The notes under the pieces were generated by a model. That model made no database searches. It saw only the letters and a list, made by a program, of their open reading frames with translations, and had not been told where the DNA came from. Of a stretch of DNA of 64,000 bases, positions 35,776-45,032 are shown piece by piece; position 1 is the stretch's first letter, and each line of letters opens with the position of its first letter. Source of the DNA: Alphaproteobacteria bacterium GM202ARS2. Its GTDB lineage: Bacteria > Pseudomonadota > Alphaproteobacteria > GM7ARS4. The translations under genes and the position numbers were made by a program. The stretch lies in assembly GCA_014323835.1 (NCBI GenBank), contig JACONH010000006.1, positions 1,756 through 65,755 on the forward strand, read 5' to 3'.

Positions 35776-38700
35776 ACCTTATCAAGCTTGCTGTTACCAA
35801 GCCCACCGCTATTCTTGCTGTCGTCATTGTTATCATGATAAGCGGCATGCTGGCGTTACAGCGTATTCCTATTCAGCTTATCCCTGACGTTACCAAGCCT
35901 ATCATCATTATCAGCACCATCTGGCCCGGGGCGTCCCCTGCCGAAATTGAGCGGGAAATCACCATTCCGCAAGAAGAAAAGCTCAAAGGATTAAGTGGCT
36001 TAACACGTATCATTAGCCGCTCGCAATATGGCGAAAGCGAAATCGAACTGGAATTCGCCATCGGACAAGACCCACAAGAAATGCTCTTGCTTGTCTCCAA
36101 TCGCCTCGACCAAGTCGAAAGCTATCCCCTAGAAGCCGACAAGCCCCAGCTGAAACGCTCACGGAGCGAAGATTCAGCCATTGCCTGGTTCATCTTGACT
36201 CGCACCGAAGGCAACCGCACACCCATCGACCATTATGGTGATCTCGCCAAAGACCTCATCCAAGACCGCTTCGAGCGCGTCCCCGGCGTTGCACGCTCCA
36301 ATGTCTACGGCGGAAGCGAAAAAGAACTGCGAATCACCATCAATCCAAACATCATGGCACAACATCAAATCACTATTCCCCAGCTGTTAGCGACTCTCCG
36401 CAACAATAACATTGCGGTAACCAGCGGCGACGTCGATGAAGCCAAACGGCGCTATCTCGTGCGTATCGAAGGTGAGCTGAATTCGCCCCAAGCCCTCGAA
36501 GCCGTCATTGTCAGGAGCGTCCAGACCCGAGCCGACGTAACACCCCAACGTATCCGTCTGGGCGATATTGCCACCATCGACTACGCTTGGAAGACCACGT
36601 ATACCCGTATCCGCGCCCTCGGCAAGTCCGCCATCGCCATTAACGCCACTCGAGAAAGCGGTAGCAATGTTATCACCATCATGGAACAGCTCAAAACCCA
36701 GCTGGCAGACATCAACGACAATTACCTTGCCGAGCAACAGCTGCACCTGCAACAAGTCTATGACGAGACCATCTACATCGAGTCTGCCATCGATCTCGTC
36801 ATTCAAAACATTTACGTGGGTGGCACTCTTGCCATTTTGATTCTTTTTCTATTTTTACGTTCCATTCCCACAACGCTGATTGCTGCCATTGCTATTCCCG
36901 TCTCGGTGGTCGGGTCTTTTGTCGCTATGGCTGCCTTAGGACGTAGTTTGAACGTCATTTCTCTTGCTGGTATCGCCTTTGCCGTCGGCATGGTTGTCGA
37001 TGCCACCATTGTTGTTCTCGATAACATTTTCCGTCTACGACAAGAAAAAATGAACGCGCACGATGCCGCCTATCATGGGGCTAAAAACGTCTGGGCTGCC
37101 GTCTTTGTGTCTGCCCTCACCACTGTCATTGTCTTTCTTCCTATTCTGCTTATCGACCTTGAGGTGGGGCAACTCTTCCGTGATATTGCCGTTGCTATAT
37201 CTGTGTCAGTCATTCTTTCTCTCTTTGTATCGATTACGCTTGTGCCTTTGGTTGCCCAACGTCTGCTCAGGGGACAGACTATCACGACTCCTTTGCGTCT
37301 TCCTCGTTTGGAGCAGCTCGCCCAGCGTTTTGTCCATGCTATCCTGAGTTTCACCCGCTCTGTTGCTCGTAATCGCAACAAAGCCCTGCGTGTCGCAACC
37401 TCCATCACCGTGGCATCGCTGATATTTTCGTGGGTCATGCTCCCGAAACTCGACTATCTGCCTGAAGGCAACCGCAACCTTATTTTTGGTATTCTTCTGC
37501 CACCGCCCGGCTACAACCTTGAGACAGTCACCACCATTGCCCGCGGCATCGAGGACTCTATTCGGCATCTTTTTGTCACCGAAACGGGCCCTGAGCCAAC
37601 CGCGGAAGGTCTACCGAAAATGAGTAACTTTTTCTTTGTTGCTCTGCCATCCTTAACGTTCATGGGGGCGCGCAGCCAAGAGCCTGCCCGTGTCAAAGAG
37701 CTTATCCCTGTGCTAAGCGGTCTTGCCTTTGCTGAACCCGGCATGTTTGGCTTGATTAACCAGCCCTCCCTCTTCGGCAGAGGCATCGGCCAGGGACGTG
37801 CCGTCGATATCAATATTAGTGGCCCCGATATACAAGACATTCTTGCCACCGCCCAGAAGGCAGCCTTTCTGACAAGTCAAGCCCTACCCTTTAAGGACGG
37901 CACACAGATGCGCCCCCAACCCGGCTTAGAACTGGGCGCACCAGAAATACGCATGACACCCAGAAGCGTCAATCTAACCGATATCGGCATGACCCACAGA
38001 GATTTTGCCGACACCATACGTAGCTTCCACGATGGCGTGCGCGTCGATGAAATCACCGTCGACGGCAAACAAATGGACTTAACCCTCAGAGCCGCCGAAC
38101 AGGCGTTACAGCACACACAAAACATAAAAGCCCTCCCCATTGTAACCACAGATGGCATTATCCCTGCGGGCAGTCTTGCCGATGTTGTTGCCACCGCAGG
38201 TCCCACCGAGATTCGCCGTCTCGAGCAACGACGGTCTATCACGTTACAGATTCGTCCGCCACCGACAATGCCCCTCGAGCAAGCCATCGATACCCTCAAG
38301 GCCGGCGTCATTACCCCCATAAAAGAACAAGGATTGCCCGCACAAACCTCCCTCAGCATCGCTGGCACCGCTGACGAACTGACAAAAACGTGGCAAACAA
38401 TCGTCTTCGACCTGATTCTTGCCTTGGTTATCGTTTATCTGGCAATGGCGGTTCTCTTCGAGAACTTCTTCTACCCCCTTATCATTATGCTATCCGTGCC
38501 TGTTGCTATGGCAGGCGGCGTCGCTGGTTTGGCTCTGTTGAATATTTTCACCTTCCAACCCCTCGATATGCTGACGTTACTCGGCTTCGTTATTCTCACC
38601 GGCATTGTCGTCAATAATGCCATTCTGCTCGTTCATCAGACCCTGCACCATATCCATGACGATGCCATGTCTATCGCACAAGCGGTCGAAACCTCGGTGC

Positions 38701-38939
38701 GTAATCGCATACGCCCCATATTCATGTCGACTCTGACCAGTTTGTTCGGTATGCTTCCTCTTGTGGTTTTTCCGGGGGCTGGCTCTGAACTGTATCGTGG
38801 CCTCGGCTCGGTCGTTCTCGGTGGGCTGGCTCTGTCTTCTCTGTTGACGCTACTGATTGTGCCACCCGTGCTGTCTGTTTTCGTCAATGCCATCGAGTCG
38901 CAAAAACGTATGCCCAACCTCAAACCAAAATCACCATGA
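35772..38939 (+). CDS. RND efflux pump, AcrB/HAE1-type inner-membrane subunit 1
   Basis: 1055 residues, full RND length. TM1 (about 10–30) is followed by a porter domain beginning TKPIIIISTIWPGASPAEIEREIT. A helix block follows with TLAILILFLFLRSIPTTLIAAIAIPVSVVG and GIAFAVGMVVDATIVVLDNI, the TM4 proton-relay region. The second porter half leads to a final block with VAMAGGVAGLALLNIF and GIVVNNAILLVHQ. Extended ACR_tran (PF00873) similarity runs end to end. Drugs or lipids are possible substrates; the sequence does not say which. It overlaps its adaptor upstream and cbiX downstream by four bases each, placing the cobalamin genes in the same transcript. Confidence 0.93.
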   Translation: MNLIKLAVTKPTAILAVVIVIMISGMLALQRIPIQLIPDVTKPIIIISTIWPGASPAEIEREITIPQEEKLKGLSGLTRIISRSQYGESEIELEFAIGQDPQEMLLLVSNRLDQVESYPLEADKPQLKRSRSEDSAIAWFILTRTEGNRTPIDHYGDLAKDLIQDRFERVPGVARSNVYGGSEKELRITINPNIMAQHQITIPQLLATLRNNNIAVTSGDVDEAKRRYLVRIEGELNSPQALEAVIVRSVQTRADVTPQRIRLGDIATIDYAWKTTYTRIRALGKSAIAINATRESGSNVITIMEQLKTQLADINDNYLAEQQLHLQQVYDETIYIESAIDLVIQNIYVGGTLAILILFLFLRSIPTTLIAAIAIPVSVVGSFVAMAALGRSLNVISLAGIAFAVGMVVDATIVVLDNIFRLRQEKMNAHDAAYHGAKNVWAAVFVSALTTVIVFLPILLIDLEVGQLFRDIAVAISVSVILSLFVSITLVPLVAQRLLRGQTITTPLRLPRLEQLAQRFVHAILSFTRSVARNRNKALRVATSITVASLIFSWVMLPKLDYLPEGNRNLIFGILLPPPGYNLETVTTIARGIEDSIRHLFVTETGPEPTAEGLPKMSNFFFVALPSLTFMGARSQEPARVKELIPVLSGLAFAEPGMFGLINQPSLFGRGIGQGRAVDINISGPDIQDILATAQKAAFLTSQALPFKDGTQMRPQPGLELGAPEIRMTPRSVNLTDIGMTHRDFADTIRSFHDGVRVDEITVDGKQMDLTLRAAEQALQHTQNIKALPIVTTDGIIPAGSLADVVATAGPTEIRRLEQRRSITLQIRPPPTMPLEQAIDTLKAGVITPIKEQGLPAQTSLSIAGTADELTKTWQTIVFDLILALVIVYLAMAVLFENFFYPLIIMLSVPVAMAGGVAGLALLNIFTFQPLDMLTLLGFVILTGIVVNNAILLVHQTLHHIHDDAMSIAQAVETSVRNRIRPIFMSTLTSLFGMLPLVVFPGAGSELYRGLGSVVLGGLALSSLLTLLIVPPVLSVFVNAIESQKRMPNLKPKSP

Positions 38940-39907
38940 CGACAGGCGTTCTTCTCTGCGGACACGGCACACGCCATCGCAAAGGCCTCGATGAATTCGA
39001 GCGACTGTGCCAGCTGCTCGACCAGCGGTTAACCGAACTGCCAACAACATACGGCTACCTCGAGTTCGCACGTCCCATTATCCGCGATGGCCTAGACCAG
39101 TTACGCAAGCAAGGATGCACAACAGTCCATGCCTTGCCCGCTATGCTCTTTGCCGCCGGCCACGTCAAAAATGATATTCCCAGTATCCTGAATGCCTACC
39201 AGAAAGACCACCCCGAGATGCGTATCACGCTGGCGCGTGAGTTAGCCTTAACCCCCAAAATGTTGGCAGCCGCCGCCGCCCGCGCCCAAGAAGCCCTTGC
39301 CACCTCCTCGATACCCGCAGAAGAAACCCTGCTCCTGGTTGTCGGACGCGGCGCCTCCGACCCCGACGCCAACGGCAACATCGCTAAAATCGCACGTATG
39401 CTCTGTGAAGGACTCGGATGCGGATGGGCTGAAGTCGCCTACTCAGGTCTTACGTTTCCTCTCGTCCAGCCCGCCCTCGAAAGACTCGTGCTGTTGCCCT
39501 TCCAACAAATTGTCGTTGTGCCGTATTTTCTCTTCGATGGCGTGCTCGTCCAGCGTATCTACGAGCAAACCGATAGCGTAGCAGCACAACACCCTAAGAT
39601 CACCTTCCTCAAAGCCCCCTACCTCAGTTTTCATCCTGCCGTCATCGATACGTTTCTCGAGCGTCTTGCCGAAATTCACACACCAGAAAACTCGATGAAT
39701 TGCCAGCTGTGTAAGTATCGTAGCCAAATTGTCGGCTTCGAAGACGATGTCGGACGCGCGCAAGAAAGCCACCATCACCACGTCGAAGGCGGTGGCGGAA
39801 ATGGCCACACGCATGACCACACGCACGAGCATACGCATCCCCCTTATCCGCAAGCCAATCACCCCCTAGGGCCCCGTTCCCTCAAAGCAGAGACACGGCA
39901 ACGATGA
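38936..39907 (+). CDS. cbiX: Sirohydrochlorin cobaltochelatase CbiX
   Basis: 323 residues. CbiX inserts cobalt into sirohydrochlorin at the start of the early-cobalt route. The long form has two chelatase domains. The first begins GVLLCGHGTRHRKG and has HALPAMLFAAGHVKNDIP with the metal-binding His. The second (about 130–240) begins LLLVVGRGASDPDANG. The tail has MNCQLCKYRSQIVGFEDDVG (Cys-x2-Cys, possibly an iron-sulfur or metal site), then HHHH and HTHDHTHEHTH, a His-rich stretch likely used for cobalt storage. It overlaps the RND gene before it and cbiC after it by four bases. Confidence 0.93.
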   Translation: MTTGVLLCGHGTRHRKGLDEFERLCQLLDQRLTELPTTYGYLEFARPIIRDGLDQLRKQGCTTVHALPAMLFAAGHVKNDIPSILNAYQKDHPEMRITLARELALTPKMLAAAAARAQEALATSSIPAEETLLLVVGRGASDPDANGNIAKIARMLCEGLGCGWAEVAYSGLTFPLVQPALERLVLLPFQQIVVVPYFLFDGVLVQRIYEQTDSVAAQHPKITFLKAPYLSFHPAVIDTFLERLAEIHTPENSMNCQLCKYRSQIVGFEDDVGRAQESHHHHVEGGGGNGHTHDHTHEHTHPPYPQANHPLGPRSLKAETRQR

Positions 39908-40545
39908 CGGCTTACGTTAAGAGTCCCGTTGCCATTGACTCTCTTTCTCATCGGCGTCTGCACCGTCATGTTCCTTCTGATTTATCACCTGAGTGGCAGC
40001 ACGTAACTATCCGTCTCATGCAAGCCTGCGGGATGACCGACATCATCGATGATTTGCGTTGGCACGAGTCGTTTGTGTCCGCCGCCCGCACCGCCCTTAA
40101 TAAGCAATGCTTGCTCCTAACCGATAGCCAGATGGTTGCCTGCGGTATCAACCGCGACCGCCTTCATCCTAAGCGGGTTATCAGTCTTATTGGCTCGCCT
40201 GAGGCCTATCGCTTAGCCGAGACTCATAAGACGACCCGCGCCGCGGCTCTGGTCGATGTGTGGCAACAGCAGTATCCTTGGCACAATCAACTGATAGCCA
40301 TTGGCAACGCACCCACGTGCTTGTTTCGTCTTCTGGACGTGCTTGCCGAGTCGCCCCCACAGCATGACCCTGCTGCGATTATAGCTTTTCCTGTCGGCTT
40401 TGTCGGGGCAGCACGTGCCAAACAGCAGCTGCATGATACGCTCGGCACAAGGATACCCTACCTTACGTTGCTAGGCACCCGCGGCGGCAGTGCGTTGACT
40501 GTGGCAACCATTCATGCGTTGCTCTCTTTGTCTGCCTCGTCATGA
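39904..40545 (+). CDS. cbiC: Precorrin-8X methylmutase, catalytic His replaced
   Basis: 213 residues. CbiC/CobH moves a methyl group from C11 to C12 to give cobyrinate (hydrogenobyrinate in the aerobic path). Family motifs are clear: CLLLTDSQMVACGINRDRL, AIGNAPTCLFRLLDVL and FPVGFVGAARAKQQL. In homologues the active-site histidine (His43 of Pseudomonas denitrificans CobH) lies in a segment like RMxHACGM. Here it reads RLMQACGM, with Gln40 at that place (codon CAA). The rest is intact, so the gene is either impaired, working by another mechanism, or carrying a tolerated change. It overlaps cbiX and cbiET by four bases each. Confidence 0.88.
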   Translation: MTAYVKSPVAIDSLSHRRLHRHVPSDLSPEWQHVTIRLMQACGMTDIIDDLRWHESFVSAARTALNKQCLLLTDSQMVACGINRDRLHPKRVISLIGSPEAYRLAETHKTTRAAALVDVWQQQYPWHNQLIAIGNAPTCLFRLLDVLAESPPQHDPAAIIAFPVGFVGAARAKQQLHDTLGTRIPYLTLLGTRGGSALTVATIHALLSLSASS

Positions 40546-41768
40546 CGAGCACCCCTCAGCCTTGGCTGACAGTTGTTGGCATTACCCTCGAGGGTTTTGC
40601 CGCGTTGCATCCTCGCGCCCGCAAAGCCCTAGAGACGGCAACAAGCATACGGGCAAGCGCGCGCCAGATTGAACTGCTCCCTGCCAGTCTGCATGCCCGC
40701 TGCCAGACATGGAATGTCCCCCTCACGGACGATATCCGCGCCCTTGCCAAAAAGCGTCCACCCCAAACATGTGTGCTGGCGACAGGGGATCCGTTGGCTT
40801 ATGGCATTGCCACCACGTTGCTCCGTCATATTCCCCTCGAGGATATGATGATTCTACCGCAGCTGTCGTCTTTTGCCAGTGCCCGCGCCCGCCTAGGCTG
40901 GAGCGTGCAAGAAACCACCCATGTATCGTTACATGGACGCAACCCGCAACATCTCTATGCCCAACTTGCCCCAAAGAACAAGCTACTGACCCTGTGCGAC
41001 AAACATAGTCTCGCCCTTGTCCTGACTGCCCTTAAGCAGTGTTGCCTCGCTCATAGTCGTCTAACTTGTCTTGCCAACCTCGACAGCCCAGAGGAATCGG
41101 TGCGCACTTTCACGGCACAGAAAGCACCCAGCGGTATTCCCCCCTTGAGTCTGCTTGCTATTGATTGTGCCGAGTCGTTTTCGCCGTCGCCACCTGTCGC
41201 GTTACTATCGAGCCCCGCGGCTTTGCCCGACGATGCCTTTCACCACGATGGCACCATCACAAAGCAAAGTATCCGTAGCCTGACGCTCATGGCTCTTATG
41301 CCTTTGGCGCGTCAGACCCTGTGGGATATCGGCAGTGGGTGCGGCACTGTTGCTCTCGAGTGGGCACGTCTTGTGCCTCTCGGCAGCAGCTTTGCCATCG
41401 AGCGCGACAAAAAACGCTGCCAATACATCAAAAAAAATAAGGACTCCCTACACATCGACAACGTCCATCTCATCGAGGGGCAAGCCCCTGAGGCTTTTGC
41501 TTCGTTGCCCCGCCCTGATGCCATCTTTTTTGGCGGTGGTATCGCACAGGCAACTCTGACGCGGGCGTGGCAACACCTTGCCCCACAAGGACGCATGGTC
41601 GCCAACGCCGTCACCCTCGAAAGTCAACACACGTTGCTACAAGCCCATCAACGTTACGGCGGCACCCTCGAGCAATGGCATCACGCTCCTTGCCATAAGA
41701 TCAGCCCCAGCTATCATGCCTTTCACCCGCAACGGAGCCTCGTTCAATGGCGCGCCCACAAACCATAA
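40542..41768 (+). CDS. cobL: Precorrin-6Y C5,15-methyltransferase/decarboxylase (CbiE–CbiT fusion)
   Basis: 408 residues in two parts. The N-terminal CbiE domain (about 5–195) is a tetrapyrrole methylase of the SAM-dependent superfamily, with WLTVVGITLEGFAALHP and VLATGDPLAYGIATTL. The C-terminal CbiT domain (about 225–405) is a Rossmann methyltransferase, with LWDIGSGCGTVALEWARL as SAM motif I and AIFFGGGIAQATLTRAW as the active-site strand. The fusion (CobL type) methylates C5 and C15 and removes the acetate carboxyl at C12. The fused form is usual in alphaproteobacteria. It overlaps cbiC by four and cbiL by 22 bases. Confidence 0.93.
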   Translation: MTSTPQPWLTVVGITLEGFAALHPRARKALETATSIRASARQIELLPASLHARCQTWNVPLTDDIRALAKKRPPQTCVLATGDPLAYGIATTLLRHIPLEDMMILPQLSSFASARARLGWSVQETTHVSLHGRNPQHLYAQLAPKNKLLTLCDKHSLALVLTALKQCCLAHSRLTCLANLDSPEESVRTFTAQKAPSGIPPLSLLAIDCAESFSPSPPVALLSSPAALPDDAFHHDGTITKQSIRSLTLMALMPLARQTLWDIGSGCGTVALEWARLVPLGSSFAIERDKKRCQYIKKNKDSLHIDNVHLIEGQAPEAFASLPRPDAIFFGGGIAQATLTRAWQHLAPQGRMVANAVTLESQHTLLQAHQRYGGTLEQWHHAPCHKISPSYHAFHPQRSLVQWRAHKP

Positions 41769-42463
41769 AGCCGACACTCTACGCTATCAGCGTCGGGCCC
41801 GGCGAGCCCAAGCTGATGACCATGCAAGCCATCGAGCGTCTACAACAAACGCCCGTCGTCGCTTGGCTACAAAACCCACAGGGACATAGCCGCGCTTATG
41901 CCGCCGCACAGCCCTACATTCAAAGCCACCAACAACAACGTCCCTACACCCTATCGATGCAGGCATCACCACAAAGCAAAAGCACAACCTACGATGCCAT
42001 CGCAACAAGCCTCAAACAAGAACTCGACAACGGCAAAGACGTTGCCTTCCTTGTGCTCGGCGATGTTACCCTCTATGCCAGCTTCCATGCCCTTGCTTTG
42101 AGACTACAAGGGGCGTATCCCATCGTCATGCTACCCGGCATCAGTGCCATCTCAGCGGGGGCTACATATCTTGGTCTGTCTCTTGCCCAACAAACCGATA
42201 ATCTCCACATTCTCACGCCCCCCATCGAGCAAGAGCAGCTAACCACCCTCACCTCGCAAGGCAACACCGTCGTTGTTATGAAGCCCTGTGGTCATTTATC
42301 CGCGATTAGAGCTTGTATAGAGCATGACCCTGCCCTCGATGCGGTGCTGATAGACAACATAACGCTACCGACTCAGCGGGTTGTGCCTCTCGATTCCTAT
42401 AAGGAGGATACTGCTCCCTATTTTTCTATGCTCCTCCTCCATCGCAAAAAAGGTGTGTCATGA
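41747..42463 (+). CDS. cbiL: Precorrin-2 C20-methyltransferase
   Basis: 238 residues, one tetrapyrrole-methylase domain. YAISVGPGEPKLMTMQAIERL gives the GxGPGDxxLxT loop, and VAFLVLGDVTLYASFHALAL the SAM-binding GD motif. IVMLPGISAISAGATYLGLSLAQQTDNLHIL marks the C20 subgroup by its length and the NLHIL strand. VVVMKPCGHL closes the fold. It acts first among the ring methylases of this cluster. It overlaps cobL by 22 bases and the cbiG–cbiH fusion by four. Confidence 0.9.
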   Translation: MARPQTIKPTLYAISVGPGEPKLMTMQAIERLQQTPVVAWLQNPQGHSRAYAAAQPYIQSHQQQRPYTLSMQASPQSKSTTYDAIATSLKQELDNGKDVAFLVLGDVTLYASFHALALRLQGAYPIVMLPGISAISAGATYLGLSLAQQTDNLHILTPPIEQEQLTTLTSQGNTVVVMKPCGHLSAIRACIEHDPALDAVLIDNITLPTQRVVPLDSYKEDTAPYFSMLLLHRKKGVS

Positions 42464-44268
42464 CTGATACGACCGCCATTATTGCTACGCACCGTCATAG
42501 CCTGAAGCACGCCCGCGCTATCCAGCGCGCCCTGCCCTTAAGCGTTCTTTTTGCCCCACGCGCCTTGTGTGCTGAACCTGCAAGCCCGCCTATGACTCCT
42601 TATGACAACCTCACCGAGCTGTTGACCTCGTTATTCCGCCAGTCCTCTGCGGTTGTGGGCTTATGTGCAACATCCCTGCTTGTGCGTGTTCTTGCTCCCC
42701 TGATAGCCAAAACCAAAGAGCCACCCCCTCTGATAGCGGTCAGCGGCGATGGTCGTCACGTCATTCCTCTGCTTGCCGTCCACAGTGGCGGCAATCGACT
42801 GGCACGCACCATTGCCTCTGCCCTCAACACCGAAGCTGCGGTTACAACAGCCAGCGACAACGTATTCCAGCTGGCTCTCGATGACCCCCCCGACGGCTGG
42901 CAGCTGGCAAGTAAAAAACACTATAAATCCATTGTCAGTCGTCTGCTCAATGGCGAAGCCGCGCGCCTGTGCAACCCACCCTCGTGGCTCCACAGCGATA
43001 CGCTCACCGTCGAGTCGCAAGCCCCCCTTACGCTGAAGAGTTCGCTGCGTCCACCAACCGAAGATGCCAACACCCTGCACTACATTCCGCAACGTCTGGC
43101 TCTCGGTATCGGTTGTGTCCGCAATGTATCCAGCTCTGCCATGCTCGAGTCTGTCCGTAAGCACTTGCATACCCATAATCTTGCCATAGAAGCGGTTGCG
43201 GTTCTTGCCTCAATCACGGTGAAACATGACGAAAAAGCCCTCCATGACCTCAGCACACACTTAGGCGTGCCGTTACGTCTGTTCTCTGCCGAGCAACTGC
43301 TCACCACCACACCCCAGCTACGCAATCCCTCGCAACAGGTTTTTGCCACTGTCGGCTGTTACGGTGTTGCCGAAGGTTCTGCTCTACTTGCTGCGGGTGC
43401 GCGCAGTCGCCTCATTGTCCCCAAACACGTGGATGGCTCGATAACCTTAGCTCTTGCTCTTGCCCGTAAGCCTCTGATACCTAGAAAAGGGGGCAACCAC
43501 ATCGCTATTATCGGCACGGGGCCTGGTCGCCCCGCCATGATGACGCAAGAAGCCCAACAGCAGCTTCTTGCTGCCGAGCATGTTGTCGGCTATCGCCTCT
43601 ATCTTGAGCTCGCCGCACCGTTGCTGACAGGCAAGACCCTCCATCCCTTCGATATTGGTCAAGAACAAGAGCGCGCGCGCCACGCCCTTGATTTGGCGAC
43701 TCACCACCATGCTCGTGTCGCGTTACTATCCTCTGGCGACCCTGCCCTCTATGCTATGGCTGGCCTTGTTTTCCAGTGTCTCGATGAATGTGCCTATAAG
43801 ACACCCACCCGTCCGCCGCCTTCTATCAGCGTCCACCCCGGCGTGTCCGCCATGCACGCCGCAAGTGCCAGAGCTGGTGCCATGCTCGCCCACGACTGCT
43901 GTGCCATATCCCTCTCAGACCTGTTAACGCCAGCAGACATCATCGAAAAAAGATTAGAACACGCTGCTCGTGGTGACTTTGTCATTGCCCTGTATAACCC
44001 CCGCGCCCGCAATCGCCGCACAATGCTAACAAAAGCACACAAACTGCTCCTACGCCACCGAGCCGAGACAACCCCCATCATCATTGCCCGACATTTGTAT
44101 CGTGATAAAGAAGACATCACCATCTCGACTCTGAAGGACATGATGCGCTATGCCATCGATATGTATACGATTATTCTCATCGGTTCATCGCAGTCTCGCG
44201 TCCGCCACATCGGCACCCAACCCTACGTGTATACGCCCCGCGGCTACGTCTTAGAGGATACGTCATGA
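42460..44268 (+). CDS. CbiG–CbiH fusion: cobalt-precorrin-5A hydrolase and precorrin-3B C17-methyltransferase
   Basis: 602 residues joining two consecutive activities of ring contraction. Residues 1–345 are CbiG: the N-terminal part has PPLIAVSGDGRHVIPLLAVHSGGNRLARTIA, and the C-terminal part LALGIGCVRNVSSSAMLESV. Residues 348–602 are CbiH/CobJ: HIAIIGTGPGRPAMMTQEAQQ, VALLSSGDPALYAMAGLVF, HPGVSAMHAASARAGAMLAHDCCAIS and DFVIALYNPRARNRR. CbiG belongs to the early-cobalt pathway (or acts as CobE in others). Fusion ensures that the C17-methylated intermediate is handed over. It overlaps cbiL and cbiF by four bases each. Confidence 0.9.
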   Translation: MTDTTAIIATHRHSLKHARAIQRALPLSVLFAPRALCAEPASPPMTPYDNLTELLTSLFRQSSAVVGLCATSLLVRVLAPLIAKTKEPPPLIAVSGDGRHVIPLLAVHSGGNRLARTIASALNTEAAVTTASDNVFQLALDDPPDGWQLASKKHYKSIVSRLLNGEAARLCNPPSWLHSDTLTVESQAPLTLKSSLRPPTEDANTLHYIPQRLALGIGCVRNVSSSAMLESVRKHLHTHNLAIEAVAVLASITVKHDEKALHDLSTHLGVPLRLFSAEQLLTTTPQLRNPSQQVFATVGCYGVAEGSALLAAGARSRLIVPKHVDGSITLALALARKPLIPRKGGNHIAIIGTGPGRPAMMTQEAQQQLLAAEHVVGYRLYLELAAPLLTGKTLHPFDIGQEQERARHALDLATHHHARVALLSSGDPALYAMAGLVFQCLDECAYKTPTRPPPSISVHPGVSAMHAASARAGAMLAHDCCAISLSDLLTPADIIEKRLEHAARGDFVIALYNPRARNRRTMLTKAHKLLLRHRAETTPIIIARHLYRDKEDITISTLKDMMRYAIDMYTIILIGSSQSRVRHIGTQPYVYTPRGYVLEDTS

Positions 44269-45032
44269 CTGTCCATTTTATCGGTGCAGGGCCCGGCGCG
44301 GGCGACTTAATCACCGTCCGTGCCCAGCGGTTACTGCAACGCTGTCAAACATGCTTGTATGCTGGCTCGCTCGTGGAGGATGCCCTCAGCCATTCGGGCG
44401 CGCCAGCCAGCCAACAGATTGATACCTCCAGCCTAACCCTCGATGCTATCATCGGTCATATGGTTACCGCACACAACAAAGGACATGACATCGCCCGCCT
44501 GCACTCAGGTGACACCAGCCTTTATGGCGCTATCCACGAACAAATCCAAGAGCTTGCTACACGCAACATTCCTTACGATATCACCCCCGGCGTTACCAGT
44601 TTTGCCGCGACCGCAGCCTGTCTGGCAACCAGTCTGACTCTGCCGCACCACAGCCAAAGCGTTGTTCTCACGCGTTATCCCGGCAAAGCCTCACCGATAC
44701 CCGAGACGGAATCCCTCATTCACTTTGCTCGAAGCCAATGCACCCTTATCATTCACCTATCTATCCGCCAACTCAAAGCCATCTGCCGCGAGCTGGCACC
44801 CCTTTACGGCGATGATTGTCCCACTGTTGTCGCTTATCGAGTCAGCTGGCCGCAACAAAAGATTATTCGTGCCACTCTCAAGACGATTGTCGATGCCGTC
44901 AAACCCTACAAATTGACGCGCCATGCCCTGATTATCGTCAGCCCCGTCTTAGACACAACACCCACCCATAGAAGTGGACTCTATGACCCGCACCACCAAC
45001 ACATCAAACGCCCCAGAAAGCTCCCCTTATGA
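44265..45032 (+). CDS. cbiF: Precorrin-4 C11-methyltransferase
   Basis: 255 residues. This tetrapyrrole methylase is recognised by VHFIGAGPGAGDLITVRAQRLL, CLYAGSLV (a strong CbiF/CobM mark), ARLHSGDTSLYGAIHEQI and YDITPGVTSFAATAACLATSLTLP. QSVVLTRYPGKASPIPE and the HLSIRQLKAI strand fit CbiF rather than CbiL or CbiH. It methylates C11 before deacylation by CbiG. It is last of the plus-strand corrin genes and overlaps the glycosyltransferase gene that follows by four bases. Confidence 0.94.
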   Translation: MTVHFIGAGPGAGDLITVRAQRLLQRCQTCLYAGSLVEDALSHSGAPASQQIDTSSLTLDAIIGHMVTAHNKGHDIARLHSGDTSLYGAIHEQIQELATRNIPYDITPGVTSFAATAACLATSLTLPHHSQSVVLTRYPGKASPIPETESLIHFARSQCTLIIHLSIRQLKAICRELAPLYGDDCPTVVAYRVSWPQQKIIRATLKTIVDAVKPYKLTRHALIIVSPVLDTTPTHRSGLYDPHHQHIKRPRKLPL

